In this document: one piece after another, positions 59,759 to 64,000 of the stretch
Numbering within the stretch: position 1 is the first letter of the stretch
Layout of the letters: every line of letters starts with the position of its first letter
Assembly: GCF_015160855.1 (NCBI RefSeq)
Contig: NZ_CP063373.1
Span: 1,488,001-1,552,000 of the forward strand
DNA: 64,000 nt
Reading direction: 5' to 3'
Source: Streptomyces ferrugineus
Lineage (GTDB): Bacteria; Actinomycetota; Actinomycetes; Streptomycetales; Streptomycetaceae
Position numbers and translations under genes: made by a program
Notes under the pieces: generated by a model
What the model saw: the letters and a program-made list of their open reading frames with translations, nothing else
What the model was told of the DNA's origin: nothing
Databases searched by the model: none

Positions 59759-61528
59759 CTACAGCCCCGCGATGGGGTTCTTCAGGTTGCCCACCAGCTG
59801 GAGGGCGCCCGCCGGGTCCGCCAGGTCCACCATCTGCTTGTTGTCACGCAGCTGGAGGCGGTTGAGGCAGGACAGCGCGAACTCGGGGGCGAACATGTCG
59901 TACTGCCGGAACTTGTCGGCGAGTTCGGGCACCGAGCGCTGGTAGTCCCGGGTGACCTCGGCGACCGTGCGCCAGAAGTCGTCCTCCTCCAGGATCCCCT
60001 CGGCGGCGAGGTTCGCGGCGAGGAAGCGGAAGAAGCAGTCGAAGACGTCCGTGAAGATGGACAGGAGCTTCTTCTCCTCGGGCACGTCCACGCGCAGCCG
60101 CTCGACCGTCGGCGGCAGCACCGCGTCCACGTCCATCACCGCGATCTCCTCGGCGATGTCCTTGTAGATCGCGCGCTCCACGACGCCGTCCTTCAGGACC
60201 AGGATGACGTTCTCGCCGTGCGGCATGAACACCAGGTCGTAGGCGTAGAAGCTGTGCAGGAGGGGCGTGAAGTACGCCCGCAGGTAGCGGCGCAGCCACT
60301 CCTCCGGCGGCAGTCCCGACTGCTCGATCAGCGCGCCCGCGAACGACGCGCCCTCGTGGTCGACGTGGACGAGGGAGGCCATGGTGGCCAGCGACTCACC
60401 CTCCCTCAGCCGTGACACCGGGCTCTCGCGCCACAGGGCCGCCAGCATCTTGCGGTACGGCGAGTAGCGGTCCGTCGCGGCCTCGTACTCCAGGTGCCGG
60501 TAGCCGACGGCGGCGCGCTCACGGATGATCGACAGGCCGGTCTCCCGCAGCACCGGGTCGTTGTCGATGAGCTGGGCCAGCCAGTCGTTGATGGCCGGGG
60601 TCGCCTCCATGTAGGCGGCCGACAGTCCGCGCATGAAGCCCATGTTGAGGACGGACAGGGCCGTCTTGACGTAGTGCTTCTCGGGGCTGGAGGTGTTGAA
60701 GAAGGTCCGGATGGACTGCTGGGCCAGGTACTCGTCGTCGCCCTCGCCCAGGCAGACCAGGTGCTGCCGGGCGACCTCGGCGGCGAAGGTGACGGTGAGC
60801 TTGTTCCACCACTGCCAGGGGTGGACGGGGATGAGGAGGTAGTCGGCCGGGTCGAGGTCCTTCTCGCGCAGGACGCCGTGGAAGCGCTCGACGGTCTCCG
60901 CGCCCAGCTCGTCGCGTACGAAGGCCTCGTACTCGATGCCGACACCCGCCGTGAACGCGGCGCGCGAGCGGTGGGCCGCGAGCCAGACGAGGCGGACCGG
61001 GCTCGCGGTCTCGGGGGCGTACGACAGGTACTCGTGGACGCCGAAGCCGAGCCGGCCGTTGTTGGCGACGAAGCAGGGGTGGCCCTCGGTCATGCCGGTC
61101 TCGATGGCCTGGAAGCCGCTCTTCGCCAGCTCGGCGACCGGGATCTGCGGCTTGGCCAGCTTGTAGCAGGTGCCGGAGAGGGTGGAGGAGATCTCCTCCA
61201 GGTAGACCGGCAGGACCTCGTCGCTCAGGCCCAGGGACTTCTGCAGCTCGATGAAGAAGTCCAGGGCGGCGAGCGGGAGTTCGGTCCCGTCACGGTGGCG
61301 GGTGATCGAGTCGGCGTCGATCTGCCAGTGGTCGAGGGCGCGGCGCACGGCCGTGAAGGTGTACCGGGTCAGCCCGTCGTCGCTGCGGACGACGTACTGA
61401 TCGCCGTCCTGTTCAGGGGTGATCAGCCGCTCGTGCGCGAACTCGGCGAGCGCCTTGCGGATCAGGAGGCGGTTGGCCCGCGCCCAGCGGTGGGGGGACA
61501 GATGCGCTACGGCGTCGGACAGGGTCAT
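59759..61528 (-). CDS. desD: NIS siderophore synthetase DesD (desferrioxamine synthetase)
   Basis: 589 aa, the expected size for the IucA/IucC family. Visible motifs include GHPCFVANNGRLGFG, LLIPVHPWQWWNKL, SSPEKHYVKTALSVLNMGFM and LVFMPHGENVILVLKDGVVE, which form the ATP and substrate site. It joins N-hydroxy-N-succinylcadaverine units with ATP to linear and cyclic desferrioxamines. ATG 61528 overlaps the desC stop (ATGA). It is the last gene of the operon. Confidence 0.96.
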   Translation of the reverse strand: MTLSDAVAHLSPHRWARANRLLIRKALAEFAHERLITPEQDGDQYVVRSDDGLTRYTFTAVRRALDHWQIDADSITRHRDGTELPLAALDFFIELQKSLGLSDEVLPVYLEEISSTLSGTCYKLAKPQIPVAELAKSGFQAIETGMTEGHPCFVANNGRLGFGVHEYLSYAPETASPVRLVWLAAHRSRAAFTAGVGIEYEAFVRDELGAETVERFHGVLREKDLDPADYLLIPVHPWQWWNKLTVTFAAEVARQHLVCLGEGDDEYLAQQSIRTFFNTSSPEKHYVKTALSVLNMGFMRGLSAAYMEATPAINDWLAQLIDNDPVLRETGLSIIRERAAVGYRHLEYEAATDRYSPYRKMLAALWRESPVSRLREGESLATMASLVHVDHEGASFAGALIEQSGLPPEEWLRRYLRAYFTPLLHSFYAYDLVFMPHGENVILVLKDGVVERAIYKDIAEEIAVMDVDAVLPPTVERLRVDVPEEKKLLSIFTDVFDCFFRFLAANLAAEGILEEDDFWRTVAEVTRDYQRSVPELADKFRQYDMFAPEFALSCLNRLQLRDNKQMVDLADPAGALQLVGNLKNPIAGL

Positions 61529-62055
61529 ACGGCTACTCCTCGGGCGGCGAAGAACTGCTCGCGCGTGCAGAAACTGAGCAGCGCCTTCTTCTCCGGCTTC
61601 TGGATCTCGCGCTCGGGCACGAAACCCACGGCCTCGTTCAGTGCGTGTACGGCCTTGTTGGCCACGTCCGGCTCGACGACGACGCGCTGCACCGCGGGGT
61701 CCTCGAAGAGATACGCCATCACGGCGGTGATGACGGACCGGGTGAAGCCACGGACGGGCTTGTCGGTGGGCGGCGTCAGGAAGTGCATGCCGATGTCGCC
61801 CGGTTGCGGCTCGTACAGGCCGACCAGTTCGCGGTGGGCGGGGTCGTAGTACTCCATCAGGAAGGCCGGTTCGCCGTCCTGGAGTCCGAGCAGCGCGTGG
61901 TGGTGCTCGTCTGCCGCGATCTCCATGTAGGCGCGCTCGATGTCGACCAGGCTTGCGTCCTGCATCATCCAGAAGGCCGCCTTGGGGTGGGTGACCCACC
62001 TGTGCAGCAGCTCGGCGTCCTGGAGTGGGTCGAGGGGGCGGAAAGTGAAGGTCAT
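61525..62055 (-). CDS. desC: Hydroxylamine acyltransferase DesC
   Basis: 176 aa from ATG 62055, overlapping desB (ATGA). It is a GNAT-like siderophore acyltransferase ([60 protein letters not shown]). It acylates N-hydroxycadaverine with succinyl-CoA (acetyl-CoA for the B-type end) in desferrioxamine assembly. The length is typical. Confidence 0.95.
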   Translation of the reverse strand: MTFTFRPLDPLQDAELLHRWVTHPKAAFWMMQDASLVDIERAYMEIAADEHHHALLGLQDGEPAFLMEYYDPAHRELVGLYEPQPGDIGMHFLTPPTDKPVRGFTRSVITAVMAYLFEDPAVQRVVVEPDVANKAVHALNEAVGFVPEREIQKPEKKALLSFCTREQFFAARGVAV

Positions 62056-63353
62056 ACGGCGAACTCCTGGAACGCGATCGTCTTCTCGACCGGGTAGTAC
62101 TCGGTGCCGAGCAGCTCGCGGATGATGGACGCGTTCCGGTACGGGCCCATGCCCAGGTCGGGGCTGGTGATGCTGTGGGTGTGGACGCCGGCGTTCTGCA
62201 GGAATACGCCGCGGCCGGTGGTGTCGATGGAGTAGTTGCGGTCGACGTCGAAGCGGCCGTGGCCGTCGAAGCGGAGGCGGTCGCGGATCCCGGCGAGGAA
62301 CGCCGGGGGCTCGTAGTGGTAGCCGGTGGCCAGGACCAGGCCCTCGGTGTGGATCTCGAAGTCCTTGCCCTGCTCGTCCTGGCGGAAGCCCAGCGTGTAC
62401 TGCCCGTCCTCGTAGGCCGCGCTGTGCAGCGAGGAGTTGGTGAGCAGGCGGGTGGGGACCGGGCGGCCGCCGCTGGTGACGTTCTTCTGGTACAGCAGGT
62501 CGAAGATCGAGTCGATCAGTTCCGAGTTGATGCCCTTGAACAGGCCCTTCTGCTGCTTCTCCAGCCGGTAGCGGGTCTCCTCGGGCAGCGCGCGGAAGTA
62601 GTCGATGTAGTCCGGGGACGTCATCTCCAGCGTCAGCTTGGTGTACTCCAGCGGGAAGAACCGCGGGGAGCGGGTGACCCAGTTGAGCTGGTAGCCGTGG
62701 ACGTCGATCTCGGCGAGCAGCTCGTAGTAGATCTCCGCGGCGCTCTGACCGCTGCCGACGATCGTGATCGACTTCTTCCGCTGCAGCTCGGGCTTGCGGT
62801 GCATGTACTGCGCGTTGTGGAAGAGGTCGCCGCCGAGGTCCTCGCACGCCGCCGGGACGAACGGGGTCGTGCCCGTGCCGAGGACCAGGTGACGGGCGCG
62901 GTAGACGTCACCGGCGGCGGTCGTCACGACGTAGACCTCGGCCCCTTGGTCGTACGTCACCTCCGTCACCGTCGTATTGAAGCGGACGCTGCTCAGCTGG
63001 TTCGCGGCCCAGCGGCAGTAGTCGTCGTACTCGACCCGCAGCGGGTAGAAGTTCTCGCGGATGTAGAACGAGTACAGCCGGCCCTTCTCCTTCAGGTAGT
63101 TCAGGAAGGAGTACGGCGAGGTCGGGTCGGCCAGGGTGACCAGGTCCGACATGAACGGCGTCTGGAGGTGGGCGCCGTCCAGGAACATGCCCGCGTGCCA
63201 CTCGAAGTCCGGCTTCGACTCCAGGAACACGCCGTCGAGTTCGTCGATCGGCTCGGTCAGGCAGGCGAGGCCGAGGTTGAACGGGCCGAGCCCGATCCCC
63301 ACGAAGTCATGAGTCGCGGGAAAAGGGGCCGGGTTTTCAGGACGCGCGGTCAA
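62052..63353 (-). CDS. desB: Cadaverine N-monooxygenase DesB
   Basis: 433 aa from TTG 63353, overlapping desA by 17 bp. FAD motif [21 protein letters not shown] motif [20 protein letters not shown] and the C-terminal [12 protein letters not shown] are those of siderophore ornithine/lysine/diamine N-hydroxylases. It converts cadaverine to N-hydroxycadaverine, the second desferrioxamine step. A later start is possible, since no ribosome site is evident at the TTG. Confidence 0.95.
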   Translation of the reverse strand: MTARPENPAPFPATHDFVGIGLGPFNLGLACLTEPIDELDGVFLESKPDFEWHAGMFLDGAHLQTPFMSDLVTLADPTSPYSFLNYLKEKGRLYSFYIRENFYPLRVEYDDYCRWAANQLSSVRFNTTVTEVTYDQGAEVYVVTTAAGDVYRARHLVLGTGTTPFVPAACEDLGGDLFHNAQYMHRKPELQRKKSITIVGSGQSAAEIYYELLAEIDVHGYQLNWVTRSPRFFPLEYTKLTLEMTSPDYIDYFRALPEETRYRLEKQQKGLFKGINSELIDSIFDLLYQKNVTSGGRPVPTRLLTNSSLHSAAYEDGQYTLGFRQDEQGKDFEIHTEGLVLATGYHYEPPAFLAGIRDRLRFDGHGRFDVDRNYSIDTTGRGVFLQNAGVHTHSITSPDLGMGPYRNASIIRELLGTEYYPVEKTIAFQEFAV

Positions 63354-64000
63354 GGGACTCTCCCAGGTACTGCTCGGCGTGGCCGGCGATCAGGTCGAGG
63401 ACGGCGGCGATGTCTTCGGTCGTCGTCTCGGGGTTGAGCAGGGTGAACTTCAGATAGTGGCGACCGCCGACCTTGGTGCCCGCGACCACCGCGTCGCCGG
63501 AGGCGAACAGGGCCTTGCGGGCGTACAGGTTGGCGCGGTCGATCTCGGCCGGGTCGGTGACGGCGGCCGGGATGTAGCGGAAGACGAGGGTGGAGAGGGT
63601 GGGCTCGACGACCACGTCGTAGCGGGGGTCGGCGGCCAGCAGCCGCCAGCCCTCCACCGCCAGGTCGCAGACCTCGTCGAAGAGCTGCCCGATGCCGTCG
63701 GCGCCCATCACGCGCAGGGTCATCCACAGCTTGAGGGCGTCGAACCGGCGGGTGGTCTGCAGGGACTTGTCGACCTGGTTGGGGATGCGCTCGGTGACCA
63801 TGCGGCGCGGGTTGAGGTACTCCGCGTGGTAGGTGGCGTGGCGCAGGGTGGAGGCGTCGCGGACCAGCACGGCGGAGGAACTCACCGGCTGGAAGAAGGA
63901 CTTGTGGTAGTCGACGGTGACCGAGTCGGCGCGTTCGATGCCCTCGATGCGGTCCCGGTACTTCAGGGAGGCCAGCAGCCCGCAGCCGTAGGCGGCGTCG
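63337..64000 (-). CDS. desA: Lysine decarboxylase DesA (5' end beyond the window)
   Basis: Only the C-terminal 220 codons are inside the window; the frame runs open to base 64000. The PLP site is [20 protein letters not shown] with the cofactor Lys encoded at 63901-63903, as in group-II PLP decarboxylases. [20 protein letters not shown] type helices and the C-terminal [13 protein letters not shown] follow. DesA makes cadaverine from lysine and heads the operon. The iron-responsive promoter expected ahead of it lies outside the window. Confidence 0.95.
   Translation of the reverse strand, partial: DAAYGCGLLASLKYRDRIEGIERADSVTVDYHKSFFQPVSSSAVLVRDASTLRHATYHAEYLNPRRMVTERIPNQVDKSLQTTRRFDALKLWMTLRVMGADGIGQLFDEVCDLAVEGWRLLAADPRYDVVVEPTLSTLVFRYIPAAVTDPAEIDRANLYARKALFASGDAVVAGTKVGGRHYLKFTLLNPETTTEDIAAVLDLIAGHAEQYLGESLDRAS

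Noticed and set aside
63340..64000. Iron-regulated (DmdR/IdeR) box for the des operon
   Set aside because: The operon promoter lies beyond the right window edge; no iron box is visible inside.
1..64000. CRISPR arrays, insertion sequences, rRNA genes
   Set aside because: I saw no regularly spaced direct repeats, no transposase motifs and no rRNA sequence anywhere in the window.

Overview
The window is high-GC DNA of a Streptomyces-type actinobacterium. The grounds are strong GC bias at third codon positions, frequent GTG and TTG starts, and several hallmark loci: adpA with a TTA codon in its interdomain linker followed by orn, a desABCD desferrioxamine operon, a cebEFG-bglC-cebR cellobiose locus with perfect CebR boxes, and chitinolytic genes with DasR-like sites. 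All identifications come from reading motifs, architecture and gene order; no database search was run.

Left part (1-10.9 kb): a truncated FadR-type regulator, the first of three identical tRNA-Lys(CTT) genes, an NlpC/P60 wall hydrolase, an SPFH membrane protein, a secreted AA10 copper monooxygenase with a DasR-like operator, and an acyl-CoA-synthetase-like gene that reads into the second tRNA-Lys. An IclR regulator, an ehuABCD-type ectoine/hydroxyectoine ABC importer and a DUF3830 gene follow. Amidase, D-2-hydroxyacid dehydrogenase, two Asp/Glu-racemase-superfamily enzymes and a luciferase-like monooxygenase lie at 18.5-24 kb. I infer they belonged to the same catabolic locus, split by an accessory block at 10.95-18.5 kb.

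Accessory block (10.95-18.5 kb): an XRE/TPR regulator with a 5-formyl-THF cyclo-ligase-like gene, an RsbW-like ATPase, poorly conserved small genes, and the most interesting locus of the window. That locus is a RiPP cassette of a 98-aa precursor with an RPWGLR leader motif, an ATP-grasp ligase and a PIMT-like methyltransferase. This is the layout of an aspartimide-forming graspetide (omega-ester peptide). The block ends beside a small duplicated fragment of the neighbouring amidase.

Centre (24-40.8 kb): a PAS-GGDEF-EAL c-di-GMP protein, an M6-like metalloprotease, a third tRNA-Lys with a duplicated 3' half that looks like an integration scar, and a prim-pol-like gene. A tightly overlapping operon follows whose nuclease (PD-(D/E)XK plus Fe-S cysteines) and SF1 helicase look like a split Dna2-like machine. 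Next are PAP2 and histidine phosphatases, an XRE/TPR regulator, a spermidine-synthase-like protein and a two-component system.

Right part (40.9-64 kb): a CBM2-GH18 chitinase, bglC-cebGFE and divergent cebR, a decayed vapBC module, a sulfotransferase, a GPR1/FUN34/YaaH-type membrane protein, a universal stress protein, adpA-orn, tRNA-His, glmS with a small coupled gene, a DUF4429 protein, a GH20 hexosaminidase behind a DasR-like site, and desD-desC-desB-desA, with desA cut by the window end. The chitin, GlcNAc and cellobiose genes, together with AdpA, tie nutrient sensing to development.
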